Notes: a model not told the origin generated them from the sequence alone. A DNA stretch of 64,000 bases from Woeseiaceae bacterium (GCA_024640365.1 JAHEFE010000002.1:1-64000), one strand, 5' to 3'; counted from the first letter of the stretch, positions 54,831 to 63,629 are shown. Translations and numbers: made by a program.

Positions 54831-55843
54831 TGTCTGCCACTAATGTCGAGAACCCCTTCCACCAATGGGTAAGGCTTGAACAGCCGAGGCTGGGCAGTAG
54901 GGCAGTTTTTGCCACGGACGATTTCTTCGCGCCGATGGAGCGGATGATTGATCCGTCACCGCCCGTATTCATCGCGGATAAATATGATGACCACGGCAAG
55001 TGGATGGACGGCTGGGAAAGTCGTCGCAAGCGCGTTCCTGGTCATGATTTCTGCATTGTGCGCCTTGGTATTCCTGGTCTTATCCACGGCGTTGATATCG
55101 ACACCTCATTTTTTACGGGTAACTACCCGCCGCAAGCATCACTCGAGGTCTGCGTTAGTGACGACGAGATTCCAGGAGAGACAACCAAGTGGCGTGAGGC
55201 GCTTGGCAAGCAGACATTGTCTGGAAATTCACACCACTATTTCGCAATCAAGGCAGGAGAGCCTGTCACACACGTGCGCCTGAATATTTTTCCCGATGGT
55301 GGTGTGGCTCGGCTACGAATATATGGCGAGGTAAAGCCCGACTGGAGTTCTGTCGAGCACACCCGAAAAATTGATTTGCTAGCACTGGAAAATGGCGGGC
55401 GGGCACTCGCTTGCAACGATGAGCATTTTGGCAGTATGCATAATCTGAACGTCCCGGGCCGCGGTATTAATATGGGCGACGGCTGGGAGACAGCAAGGCG
55501 GCGGGGTCCAGGTAATGACTGGGTGGTGCTCGCACTGGGTCATGCCGGAGTTGTCGAGGACGTTGAAATAGATACGGCACATTTCAAGGGTAACTATCCG
55601 GACCGGGCGTTGTTGCAGGCTGCTTTTGTTGAGTCCGACCTGAGCTTCGATGAATTAGTTAAACAAAGTGAGACATGGCCAGTCTTGCTGCCAGAGGTGA
55701 AATTGGAAATGGATCGGCAACATTTGTTCGGTGAGCAGTTACTTGGCGCTGAACCGGTTACGCATGTTCGCCTGTCTATATTTCCAGACGGCGGCGTGAG
55801 CCGTTTACGTCTCAATGGTTACGTGAGTGATGAGGAAAGCTGA
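54830..55843 (+). CDS. alc: Allantoicase
   Basis: This 337-aa enzyme hydrolyses allantoate to ureidoglycolate and urea. It is built of two repeated beta-sandwich halves. In each, the phrase pair W..RRKRVPGHDFCIVRLG / TARRRGPGNDWVVLALG and the later THVRLNIFPDGGVARLR / THVRLSIFPDGGVSRLR recur about 165 residues apart. Start GTG overlaps uraD by one base; its stop overlaps allA by one base. Using Alc rather than AllC means urea is released directly. Confidence 0.94.
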   Translation: MSATNVENPFHQWVRLEQPRLGSRAVFATDDFFAPMERMIDPSPPVFIADKYDDHGKWMDGWESRRKRVPGHDFCIVRLGIPGLIHGVDIDTSFFTGNYPPQASLEVCVSDDEIPGETTKWREALGKQTLSGNSHHYFAIKAGEPVTHVRLNIFPDGGVARLRIYGEVKPDWSSVEHTRKIDLLALENGGRALACNDEHFGSMHNLNVPGRGINMGDGWETARRRGPGNDWVVLALGHAGVVEDVEIDTAHFKGNYPDRALLQAAFVESDLSFDELVKQSETWPVLLPEVKLEMDRQHLFGEQLLGAEPVTHVRLSIFPDGGVSRLRLNGYVSDEES

Positions 55844-56349
55844 TGAAGTCCCGAGAGTTGCAAGCGGAGTTATTGACGGCTGCAGAGTTCGCCGAATTCG
55901 GCGACGTTATTGAGTCCGCCGAAACAAGTACATCCGCTATGAATAGCGCGAGCTTTGAGCGATTTGATAACCTTGTTTGTTTGGATATTGATAAGAGTGA
56001 GGGCGGTAAAGTCAGTGTCAGCATCGCGCGTTGTAATGAGCCGAATGAGCTGCCATTCTCATTTAAAATGATGGAGCGGCATCCGCTTGGCAGTCAGGCT
56101 TTTATTCCGCTGGAGCGATTTGTCTTCGCGGTAGTTGTTGCGCCAGCCGGTGACACGCTTGATGAAAGTCGCATTCGTGCATTTCGCACTAATGGTCGCC
56201 AGGGAATTAATTACCATCGTGGTACCTGGCATATGCCGCTAATTGCGCTCGACCGCGGTCAGGAGTTCCTGATTATTGATCGTATTGGCGATAACAAGAA
56301 TTGCGATCAAGTCGAATTATCGGCGCTATACACTCTGGTGAGTGAATAG
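55843..56349 (+). CDS. allA: Ureidoglycolate lyase
   Basis: This 168-aa cupin-fold enzyme splits ureidoglycolate to glyoxylate and urea. Family marks are AEFAEFGDVIES near residue 13, FKMMERHPLGSQAFIPL near 73 and NYHRGTWHMPLIAL near 124. It starts inside the stop codon of alc (TGATG) and its own stop overlaps guaD, so four genes in a row are translationally coupled. It ends the allantoin branch at glyoxylate. Confidence 0.94.
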   Translation: MKSRELQAELLTAAEFAEFGDVIESAETSTSAMNSASFERFDNLVCLDIDKSEGGKVSVSIARCNEPNELPFSFKMMERHPLGSQAFIPLERFVFAVVVAPAGDTLDESRIRAFRTNGRQGINYHRGTWHMPLIALDRGQEFLIIDRIGDNKNCDQVELSALYTLVSE

Positions 56350-57665
56350 TGACGGGTGTTCGGAAAAAAGCGTTTCGTGCATCGTTTTGGCACTGCCTCG
56401 GTGACCCTGGCAATAGTATTGAGAGCGACGCCGCAGAGTTTTTTGAGGACGGCTTATTGCTTGTTGAAGATGGCAAGGTTAGCGCCATTGGTCCGGCAGA
56501 CAAATTGCTGGCGGGTCTTTCTAGCGATTTCGAGCTGATTGATCGTTCCGGGAGTTTAATCGTTCCCGGATTCATTGATACGCATGTCCATTATCCGCAA
56601 ACAGACATGATTGCAGCATACGGTTCGAAGCTGCTTGATTGGTTGCAGTGCTACGCTTATCCGACGGAGCGAGCGTTTGGCGATCCAGAGCATGCGGCGG
56701 ATGTCGCCGATTTCTTTGTGAAGGAGTTATTGCGAAACGGCACGACGACGGCGCTGGTATTTGCGACAGTTCACCCGACATCAGTCGACGCTATTTTTAC
56801 TGCAGCGCTGCGAGAAAATATGCGAGTGCTTTCCGGTAAAGTATTGATGGATCGAAATTGTCCCGCTGACTTGCGCGACGATGCGCTCACCGCCTACAAC
56901 GATAGTAAGCTTCTGCTGGAGCGCTGGCATGGCCGTGGTCGCCTGGGCTATGCGATCACGCCTCGATTTGCTGCGACATCAACGGATGACCAACTAGCGG
57001 CGGCTGGTCGCCTGGCCAGTGAGTACCCTGATTCATACGTGCATACCCACGTTGCGGAAAATCGCGATGAGGTGGAGCTCGTTGCTAAAATGTTTCCGCA
57101 GAGCCGAAGTTATCTGGGGGTTTACGATCAACACGGATTGGTACGCGAGCGCTCCGTGTTTGCACATTGTTTGCATCTGGACGAGTCGGATCGGCAATGC
57201 ATGTCCCGGAAAGGGGCCGCAATGTCGTTTTGTCCGTCATCCAACCTTTTTCTTGGCAGCGGGCTTTTTAATCTTGAGCTGGCTGAGCAACATGGTGTCC
57301 GCGTCGGTCTTGGCACCGATGTTGGTGCTGGCACCAGTTTTGGCATGTTGAATACGATGAGCGAGGCCTATAAGGTGTTGCATCTTGAACATCAGCCAAT
57401 GTCGCCGGTTAAAGCGCTGTATCTGGCGACTCTGGGTGGTGCGCGGGCTCTATATCTGGATGATCGAGTTGGGAATTTTGAGGCGGGTAAGGACGCTGAT
57501 TTCGTCGTCCTTAATCGTGCGGCGACACCGTTGCTCGAACGCCGTCTCGCCATGACTGAGAATGTCGCGGATACTTTTTTTGTATTAATGATGTTGGGTG
57601 ATGATCGCAGTGTTGATGCGACATATTTGATGGGGGAGTTGGCTCATGAAGCCAACCATGCATAG
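56349..57665 (+). CDS. guaD: Guanine deaminase
   Basis: This 438-aa amidohydrolase converts guanine to xanthine, giving guanine entry to XDH. Zinc and substrate motifs: GFIDTHVHYPQTDMIAAYG near residue 75, ERAFGDPEHAADVA near 104, TPRFAATST near 205, THVAENRDEVELV near 232, and GTDVGAGTSFGMLNTM near 321. No signal peptide was seen, in contrast with the lipid-anchored amidohydrolases of the window. Start GTG overlaps allA by one base. Confidence 0.94.
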   Translation: MTGVRKKAFRASFWHCLGDPGNSIESDAAEFFEDGLLLVEDGKVSAIGPADKLLAGLSSDFELIDRSGSLIVPGFIDTHVHYPQTDMIAAYGSKLLDWLQCYAYPTERAFGDPEHAADVADFFVKELLRNGTTTALVFATVHPTSVDAIFTAALRENMRVLSGKVLMDRNCPADLRDDALTAYNDSKLLLERWHGRGRLGYAITPRFAATSTDDQLAAAGRLASEYPDSYVHTHVAENRDEVELVAKMFPQSRSYLGVYDQHGLVRERSVFAHCLHLDESDRQCMSRKGAAMSFCPSSNLFLGSGLFNLELAEQHGVRVGLGTDVGAGTSFGMLNTMSEAYKVLHLEHQPMSPVKALYLATLGGARALYLDDRVGNFEAGKDADFVVLNRAATPLLERRLAMTENVADTFFVLMMLGDDRSVDATYLMGELAHEANHA

Positions 57666-57703
57666 CTCGCAAGGGCTCGGAAATCGCAGGATCAGAATCA
57701 AGC

Positions 57704-59128
57704 ATGGAACATTACGGGTTACTTAGTCTTTTACCGACACTGTTTGTTATTACTTGTGCAGTGCTTACCCACCGTCCGATAGCGTCGTTGTTACTAGGCG
57801 TTGTTGTTGGGCTGCTACTCATTGATCCGACCCAGGTTGTATCCGGTCTTGCGGATGTCAGTCTGTCCGTGATGATGGATGAATCGATAGGCTGGGTAAT
57901 ACTTGTCTGCGGTTTGTTTGGCAGCATTATTTTCATTCTGATCAGGACCGGTGCGGCCATCAGCTTTTCGCGAGCGATTGTCGGATTTGCTAATACTCGC
58001 AACAAGTCGATTATGGTGACCTGGCTGCTCGGCATATTGCTTTTTATTGATGACTATTTGAATGCCATCGCAATTGGCTCATCCATGAAACGCGCGACTG
58101 ACAAGTTCAAAATATCGCGAGCCATGTTGTCGTACATCGTCGATTCAACGGCCGCTCCGACGTGCGTCATTATTCCGATATCCACCTGGGCCGTATTTTT
58201 TGCGACAGTACTGGAGGCATCTAATGTGGTTGAGAAGGGCGCCGGTATGGACGCCTATATTTCTGCCATTCCGTACATGTTTTACCCGTTTGTGGCACTG
58301 CTTATGGTGCCGTTGGTGGCAACAGGCAAAATTCCATTTATTGGGCTGATGAAGAAAGCCGAGGCAAAAGCGGCCGAAGGCATCGTGGCGCTTGAGCCCA
58401 TGCCATCGATTGGCGATGACGCCGAACCCGAGTCGCACGAGGGTTCTGGCATCTGGACCTTTCTGATTCCGATGCTGGCGCTGATCGGGTTTTCAGCATT
58501 TAGCGTCGACTCAGCTGCAGCGCGCGAGAGTTTGGCGAGTTTCAATCTGTTCGGGTTCTTCGGTTCCTTTTCCCTGGAAATTGATGTCCTCAAGGGCGTG
58601 ATTATTGCCCTGGCGATCACTATTCCGTTGATGGTGTACCGCAAGTTGATGACATTATTTGAGTCTTTGGATGCTGTTATGGAAGGCTTTCGGGTCATGC
58701 TGCCGCCGCTGGCTATCGTCGTGGTCGCATTCATGTTCAAGACTGTGAATGATCAGTTGGGCCTACCTACCTACGTCATCGAAACAGTAACGCCGTTGAT
58801 GACACCGCTGATGTTCCCGGTGGTTACGTTTGCGACGATGGCGCTCGTGTCATTTGCTACCGGTTCGTCGTGGGGTATCTTTGCGATCGCGATACCAATC
58901 ATCGTTCCTCTTGGTCTGGCAATTGGTGTTGATCTGCCACTGATTATCGGCGCCATGTTGTCCGCGAGCGCATTTGGCAGTCATGCTTGTTTCTACGGGG
59001 ATGCTACGGTGTTGTCGGCGCAGAGTTGTGGCATCAGCGTCATGGAGCACTCGCTGACACAGTTGCCATATGCCGTGATAGCCGCCGTCATCTCTTGCCT
59101 GATGTTCGTTGCGGTTTCATCGTTATGA
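57704..59128 (+). CDS. NhaC-family membrane antiporter/carrier
   Basis: This 474-aa polytopic protein has the NhaC-type pattern: LLLGVVVGLLLIDP near residue 29, LLFIDDYLNAIAIGSSMK near 110, DSTAAPTCVIIPISTW near 145 and FATGSSWGIFAIAIPI near 385. Family members exchange Na+ for H+, or dicarboxylates or amino acids in some cases. It follows guaD by 38 nt on the same strand. Located at the end of the purine operon, it could balance Na+ from Na+-driven uptake, or export or import a pathway compound; both are inferred. It converges with the glycerate kinase gene, 4 nt away. Confidence 0.8.
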   Translation: MEHYGLLSLLPTLFVITCAVLTHRPIASLLLGVVVGLLLIDPTQVVSGLADVSLSVMMDESIGWVILVCGLFGSIIFILIRTGAAISFSRAIVGFANTRNKSIMVTWLLGILLFIDDYLNAIAIGSSMKRATDKFKISRAMLSYIVDSTAAPTCVIIPISTWAVFFATVLEASNVVEKGAGMDAYISAIPYMFYPFVALLMVPLVATGKIPFIGLMKKAEAKAAEGIVALEPMPSIGDDAEPESHEGSGIWTFLIPMLALIGFSAFSVDSAAARESLASFNLFGFFGSFSLEIDVLKGVIIALAITIPLMVYRKLMTLFESLDAVMEGFRVMLPPLAIVVVAFMFKTVNDQLGLPTYVIETVTPLMTPLMFPVVTFATMALVSFATGSSWGIFAIAIPIIVPLGLAIGVDLPLIIGAMLSASAFGSHACFYGDATVLSAQSCGISVMEHSLTQLPYAVIAAVISCLMFVAVSSL

Positions 59129-59132
59129 TAAA

Positions 59133-60407
59133 TCAGTTGGCACAAATATAGATCGCCCGAAAATCGTTCACGTTGGTCAGGGTAGGGCCTGTCACTACAA
59201 GGTCGCCCAGGGCGTTAAAAAATTCAAGAGCGTTGTTGTCGATCAGAAAAGCGGCTGGATCAAGGCCTAGTTTGGCCGCTCTTCGCAACGTGTCGGGGCG
59301 CATGATGCAGCCCGCATTGTCGCCACAGCCGTCAATGCCATCGGTGTCACAAGCTATTGCGTATATTCCCGCGCGTCCCTGCAACCCGATCGCGAGTGCC
59401 AACAGATATTCGGCATTGCGACCGCCTCTTCCCGAGCCGCGCACAGTTACGCTGGTTTCTCCACCTGACAACAAGAGATATGGGGGCGATTTAACGGTCA
59501 CGTCGTCGCCGCGTTCGCGCGCGAGACGCGCGTGGCGAGCACCGAGCATGCGCGCCTCTCCACCCAGCAGACCGAGCGTTTCGACGTGCATGCCCATTGC
59601 TGTCGCCGAAGCACTTGCCGCTTGAAGAGCAGCGGCTGGATTGGCGATGACGGTGTAGGTGGCTGTTGTGAGGCGCAAATCATCTGCTTTGATAGTTTCG
59701 GAATCCGGGTTTGCGAGATGGGTCTGAACGGCTGGCGATACATCGATGGCATAGCGTTCCAGTACCGCTAAGGCCTCCTCCCTCGTGCTGGCATCAGCTA
59801 CGGTTGGTCCGGAGGCAATAACAGCTGGATCATCATCAGGTACATCAGAAATGGCCAGAGTGCAAAGCCGCGCTGGGTGGCAGGCGGCGGCAAGGCGCCC
59901 GCCCTTGATTGCCGACAAGTGTTTGCGGACACAATTGATTTCTTCGATGGAAGCGCCAGAGCGTAACAAGCGGCGATTGATCTGCTGTTTATCCTCGAGG
60001 GAAATGCCATCGGCGGGCAAAGCCAGTAGAGCTGATCCGCCGCCGGACAGGAGGCAGATGACCAGGTCATCTTCGGTCAGGTTGCTGACCAGATCGAGGA
60101 TTCGGCGCGACGCGTTGGTGCTCGCTTTATCCGGAACGGGGTGCGCGGCTTGCAGCACCTCAATGTGGGAACAGTTAACGTCATGGCCTATCGCGGTCAC
60201 TACTGTGCCGCGCACAGGTCCAGTCCAGTGTTGCTCCAGCACTTGCGCCATCTTGGCCGCGGCTTTGCCGGCACCGATCACAATGGTCTCTTTCGCCGCA
60301 GTGTCTGTGGGCAGGTGGCGAGGCAGGCAGGCCTCGGGATCGGCGCTGTTTACCGCGACCTGGAACAGATCGCGCAGGAGTTTAACGGGATCAACAGGAT
60401 GGGGCAC
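59133..60407 (-). CDS. Glycerate 2-kinase, GckA/TtuD (MOFRL) type
   Basis: This 424-aa kinase phosphorylates D-glycerate to 2-phosphoglycerate. IVIGAGKAAAKMAQ near residue 42, the LLSGGGSALLALP loop near 119, RKHLSAIKGGRLA near 163 and SDVPDDDPAVIASGPT near 192 mark the GckA fold. The C-terminal MOFRL domain has LLSGGETSVTVRGSGRGGRN near 310 and DTDGIDGCGDNAG near 355. Glyoxylate from the purine operon, via tartronate semialdehyde, yields glycerate, so this enzyme fits as the exit step; the carboligase and reductase are not in the window. Confidence 0.92.
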   Translation of the reverse strand: MPHPVDPVKLLRDLFQVAVNSADPEACLPRHLPTDTAAKETIVIGAGKAAAKMAQVLEQHWTGPVRGTVVTAIGHDVNCSHIEVLQAAHPVPDKASTNASRRILDLVSNLTEDDLVICLLSGGGSALLALPADGISLEDKQQINRRLLRSGASIEEINCVRKHLSAIKGGRLAAACHPARLCTLAISDVPDDDPAVIASGPTVADASTREEALAVLERYAIDVSPAVQTHLANPDSETIKADDLRLTTATYTVIANPAAALQAASASATAMGMHVETLGLLGGEARMLGARHARLARERGDDVTVKSPPYLLLSGGETSVTVRGSGRGGRNAEYLLALAIGLQGRAGIYAIACDTDGIDGCGDNAGCIMRPDTLRRAAKLGLDPAAFLIDNNALEFFNALGDLVVTGPTLTNVNDFRAIYICAN

Positions 60408-60435
60408 CTAGTGCCCCGCATCGCTTATGGGTCGT

Positions 60436-61041
60436 TCAGGACCCCGATTGACCATCGCCAGCGCCAACAAAGGGTCGCAGATCATCAATCAGATCGGTCA
60501 TTTCGGGCTTGTGTTCGGCTATTTCTTCCAGGCTAAGTCCTGACAGTTCGTAGGGCAGTACCAGCCAATCATTGGTTTCGTGCAGGTAGTAATCGGGCGT
60601 CCGGACCGTCTTCTGTGATGGTCGATACCAGACTGAGGCAATGCGGATATCCCGAGGCATATTGCGACGAGTCTTTTCTTGCAGCTGATTAATAACCGCG
60701 GCGACGCTGGACCCCGTGCTGTAAACATCATCCACAATGAGTAAAGAGTGTTCGGCGCTCAGGTTTTCCAGTAGATACTGGAGTCCGTGTACCCTTATGG
60801 TCTCCGCTTTGTCGACCATTTCGTCGTAGCGGTGCTGACCAGAATAAGACGTGCGGATTGCGATGTGGTCCGTCGGTACCCCGAAATGATCAAGACCTTC
60901 TTGCACGGCAATGCCCACAGCGCTGCCACCTCGCCACAGGCCGACCAGGAAGTCTGGTTTGAAGCCGGCCTCGTAAATCTTCACGGCCAGCCGGAATGAG
61001 TCCAGCAAAAGGTCGTTGGCCGAAATAAATCGTCTGCTCAT
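60436..61041 (-). CDS. Phosphoribosyltransferase, purine-type, copy A
   Basis: This 201-aa type I phosphoribosyltransferase has the PRPP loop LLIVDDVYSTGSSV near residue 101 and the pyrophosphate loop LWRGGSAVGIAVQE near 34. Its order FISANDLLLDSFRLAVKIYE / PDFLVGLWRGG / DHIAIRTSYSGQ resembles hypoxanthine/xanthine-guanine-type PRTs. It would return bases to nucleotides with PRPP. It is divergent from a paralogue at 61129, 87 nt apart, and follows the glycerate kinase gene on the same strand. Which base it uses is unknown. Confidence 0.8.
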   Translation of the reverse strand: MSRRFISANDLLLDSFRLAVKIYEAGFKPDFLVGLWRGGSAVGIAVQEGLDHFGVPTDHIAIRTSYSGQHRYDEMVDKAETIRVHGLQYLLENLSAEHSLLIVDDVYSTGSSVAAVINQLQEKTRRNMPRDIRIASVWYRPSQKTVRTPDYYLHETNDWLVLPYELSGLSLEEIAEHKPEMTDLIDDLRPFVGAGDGQSGS

Positions 61042-61128
61042 TTTATTCTCAGTGACGCTTGTAGTGCTGTAGTATTGTGATTGAACATTATAACGACAGA
61101 TCGTTGATCAGGTCAGCAAGAGATTTAC

Positions 61129-61707
61129 ATGAATAAGATAGTCATAACCGCGCAAGAATTATTGCAGGACTCCCTGCAACTCGGGCTCAAGGTTTTACAG
61201 AGCGATTTCAAGCCGACGCTAATTATAGCGATATGGCGTGGTGGCACGCCGGTTGGAATGGCTGTGCAGGAAATTCTCGCCTATTGTGGTATTGAATCGG
61301 ATCACATCGCGATCAGGACGTCTTCCTATAGTGGCGTTGATAAGCGTGGCGCGGTCGCCGTGCACGGCTTGAATTACATAATCAAGAAGATATGTCATGA
61401 CGATCGGGTTCTGATTGTGGACGATGTATTTGATACGGGTCATACCATTGCGGCTGTAATTTCAGAGCTGCAAAGAAAGGCGCGCGGCAATATGCCGGAA
61501 GACTGCAGAATCGCGGTCCCGTGGTACAAGCCAAAGCGTAATGAAACAGATCTTGTGCCTGATTTCTATCTTCGTGAAACGGCTGAGTGGCTCGTATTTC
61601 CACATGAGCTGGATGCGTTAACACCGGAAGAAACACGGGCAGCTCGGCCAGAACTCTACAAACTGATCAGCGAAGCCAAGGCCAGGTCAGCCGCAGCCGA
61701 GAGCTAA
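61129..61707 (+). CDS. Phosphoribosyltransferase, purine-type, copy B
   Basis: This 192-aa paralogue of the gene at 60436 has matching motifs: IAIWRGGTPVGMAVQE near residue 33, DHIAIRTSSYSGVDKRG near 58 and the PRPP loop VLIVDDVFDTGHTIA near 94. Its PRPP loop carries DDxxDTGHT rather than the DDxxSTGSS of copy A, which may change affinity or base choice. It lies in the opposite direction with a shared 87-nt promoter region. The LOG gene follows 12 nt downstream. Confidence 0.8.
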   Translation: MNKIVITAQELLQDSLQLGLKVLQSDFKPTLIIAIWRGGTPVGMAVQEILAYCGIESDHIAIRTSSYSGVDKRGAVAVHGLNYIIKKICHDDRVLIVDDVFDTGHTIAAVISELQRKARGNMPEDCRIAVPWYKPKRNETDLVPDFYLRETAEWLVFPHELDALTPEETRAARPELYKLISEAKARSAAAES

Positions 61708-61719
61708 GAGCCCGCAAGC

Positions 61720-62286
61720 ATGAAGCGGTTGTGTGTCTACTGCGGCTCCAACACCGGTAATCGGGAAGAGTATGTCGTTGCGGCAGAGGCCCTGGCCGCT
61801 GCTCTGGTGGCGCGCAACATAGGCCTTGTCTACGGCGGCGCTAGCAGGGGAATTATGGGGGCGCTGGCGGATTCCATGCGTGCCAGCGGCGGCGAGGTTA
61901 TTGGCATTATTCCTGAAGCACTCATGCACAAGGAAATCTCCCACCCCAACCTGACAGAGTTACGCGTAGTTGACTCCATGCACGCGCGCAAGGCGATGAT
62001 GGCCGAGTTGGCGGACGGATTTATCGCATTGCCCGGAGGATTTGGGACTCTGGAAGAGTTAGTGGAGGTCCTGACCTGGGCGCAACTTGAATTTCATTCC
62101 AAGCCTTGCGGGCTTCTCAATATTGCTGGCTACTATACAAGCCTGCTTGAGTTTTTTGATCATGCGAGCAATGAAGGGTTTGTTCGCACCCAGCACCGGG
62201 GAATGGTTTTGACGGCAACTGATGCCGACTCGTTGCTCGATCAGTTCATTAGCTATAAGCCACCGATTGTTTCCAAGTGGGTTTGA
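61720..62286 (+). CDS. LOG family protein (cytokinin riboside 5'-monophosphate phosphoribohydrolase-like)
   Basis: This 188-aa TIGR00730-type Rossmann-fold protein has VYCGSNTGNREEYV at the start, GLVYGGASRGIMGALAD near 37, the signature MHARKAMMAELADGFIALPGG (in part residues 87-106) and GTLEELVEVLTWAQL. Bacterial members hydrolyse AMP and related nucleoside monophosphates to base and ribose 5-phosphate. It is co-directional with PRT copy B, 12 nt upstream, so the pair can make or break nucleoside monophosphates. Physiological role in bacteria is not settled. Confidence 0.88.
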   Translation: MKRLCVYCGSNTGNREEYVVAAEALAAALVARNIGLVYGGASRGIMGALADSMRASGGEVIGIIPEALMHKEISHPNLTELRVVDSMHARKAMMAELADGFIALPGGFGTLEELVEVLTWAQLEFHSKPCGLLNIAGYYTSLLEFFDHASNEGFVRTQHRGMVLTATDADSLLDQFISYKPPIVSKWV

Positions 62287-62310
62287 TCGATCAGAGGTTA
62301 ATCAGAAAAC

Positions 62311-63468
62311 CTACAGTACCAGCTTGAGTTTGCCGGTAACCGGGGCTCGCAAATTGCGACCAAACAGAGAGTAGCGGATACCAACACGCCGTCCCTCCAA
62401 TTCCTTTCCTACGCAGATTCGCAAAGGGATTCCAAACGCCTTAATTGGCGTTGCGGGTGGCAAATCGCCGATTTTACAGCTGACCAGGACAGCATCGTCT
62501 TTGGCGGTTACCCCTGGATAGTCGTTACTTGTTGTTGCGGGACGGTCAATAAAACGGTTGTCACGGAACAAAGGGGGCAATTTGTCTGCTATGTACAAGG
62601 CTTGATGGGTTGGCAGAGTTAGCGCCAGGGTTGCATCTTCGATGAGCCTTATTCCCTGGTTAAGGACGACTAGCTGCAGCTCAGTACCGTGTTCTTCAAA
62701 CAGGAATACTGCATCATCGTGATAATATTTTCGGGTTGTCGCAGACATCTCATTTTTTAGTTCTTCGACAGATTTGTCTTCGTAAGGATTGTCGGAGCCG
62801 AACAGGCGAGCATGCGTCAGTCGAGCCATAACCGTTGTGGCACCCGAGTCCCTGGACGTTTGCTGGATTTTAAGTAGCTCTTGTAACTTATTGTTAGCGA
62901 CGGCTGATGGCATGTTGCGCAGATCGACTGTGTCTAACTGCAAATTCTTGTGCATGATTTCGCCAGGGAAACCAACTTCCACATGGTCTGCGGCGACCGA
63001 TTCGCGGAAATATTTTTCAAACATGGACTGTAATTGCTGTCGGCCAATCTTGACAATGTTGTCGTTGCTGCGCATCCACGCATCACCGCGGCGCAGCGTT
63101 TCCGAATGGTCAATTCGCATCATGTACGGGCTTTCTGCGCAATGCTCGATCTGAAAAATGCCGACACGTTTACCTTCGACGCTGACAAAGTGATGCTTTA
63201 TCTGAATTGCGGGTTCGATGTATTCGTTGACGAGGTCCTGGCAGGTTGTGGTTACAGGATCATTCTTAACAGGATGAAATGTTTTGCCGTTCCCCATTTG
63301 GTGCGAAATTCCTACGACTATGTGACGCGGCCCGTCGATTGCTGCATTGGCCATCGCGATTACGTCGCGCAATAGCTCGCGTGTCCCTTGCTCCCCATAT
63401 GGATGCGGCCGAAATTGTAGCTCGGTCGATGGTGGGGCGGTCATCAGGTTTTTAAGGGTTTTACTCAT
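62311..63468 (-). CDS. AlbA_2/Schlafen-type putative ATP- or nucleic-acid-binding protein
   Basis: This 385-aa cytoplasmic protein has an N-terminal AlbA_2-like pattern: ELQFRPHPYGEQGTRELLRD near residue 16, AMANAAIDGPRHIVVGISHQ near 37 and ILNEYIEP-type spacing up to FQIEHCAESPYMMR near 102. FRPHPYGEQGTREL is a variant of the family E-x-KE..-ELLKDV-A-AN motif. The rest (residues 170-385) has no recognised domain, though PGVTAKDDAVLVSCKIGD and the C-terminal KLKLVL look like a beta-sandwich. Family members often act in transcription control or defence. Identity beyond the first domain is unknown. Confidence 0.6.
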   Translation of the reverse strand: MSKTLKNLMTAPPSTELQFRPHPYGEQGTRELLRDVIAMANAAIDGPRHIVVGISHQMGNGKTFHPVKNDPVTTTCQDLVNEYIEPAIQIKHHFVSVEGKRVGIFQIEHCAESPYMMRIDHSETLRRGDAWMRSNDNIVKIGRQQLQSMFEKYFRESVAADHVEVGFPGEIMHKNLQLDTVDLRNMPSAVANNKLQELLKIQQTSRDSGATTVMARLTHARLFGSDNPYEDKSVEELKNEMSATTRKYYHDDAVFLFEEHGTELQLVVLNQGIRLIEDATLALTLPTHQALYIADKLPPLFRDNRFIDRPATTSNDYPGVTAKDDAVLVSCKIGDLPPATPIKAFGIPLRICVGKELEGRRVGIRYSLFGRNLRAPVTGKLKLVL

Positions 63469-63572
63469 GCGAATAACTGTGGGTTGAGTGTTCCGGTCAA
63501 GGCAAAGAATCTGAGTGGCCTGATACAGGTAATGCAGCGTAGGGTGATAATTACAAATTCAATCATAAAAAA

Positions 63573-63600
63573 AGCCGGCAGAATACTCGCCCTGCCGGCT
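63573..63600 (-). terminator. Rho-independent terminator of the DUF1232 gene
   Basis: AGCCGGCAG (63573-63581) pairs with CTGCCGGCT (63592-63600). On the minus strand it is followed by a run of T's (complement of 63566-63572), 30 nt after the stop of the gene ending at 63630. Confidence 0.88.
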
Positions 63601-63629
63601 CTGTTCGGTCGGATAATACGTTATTCGAT

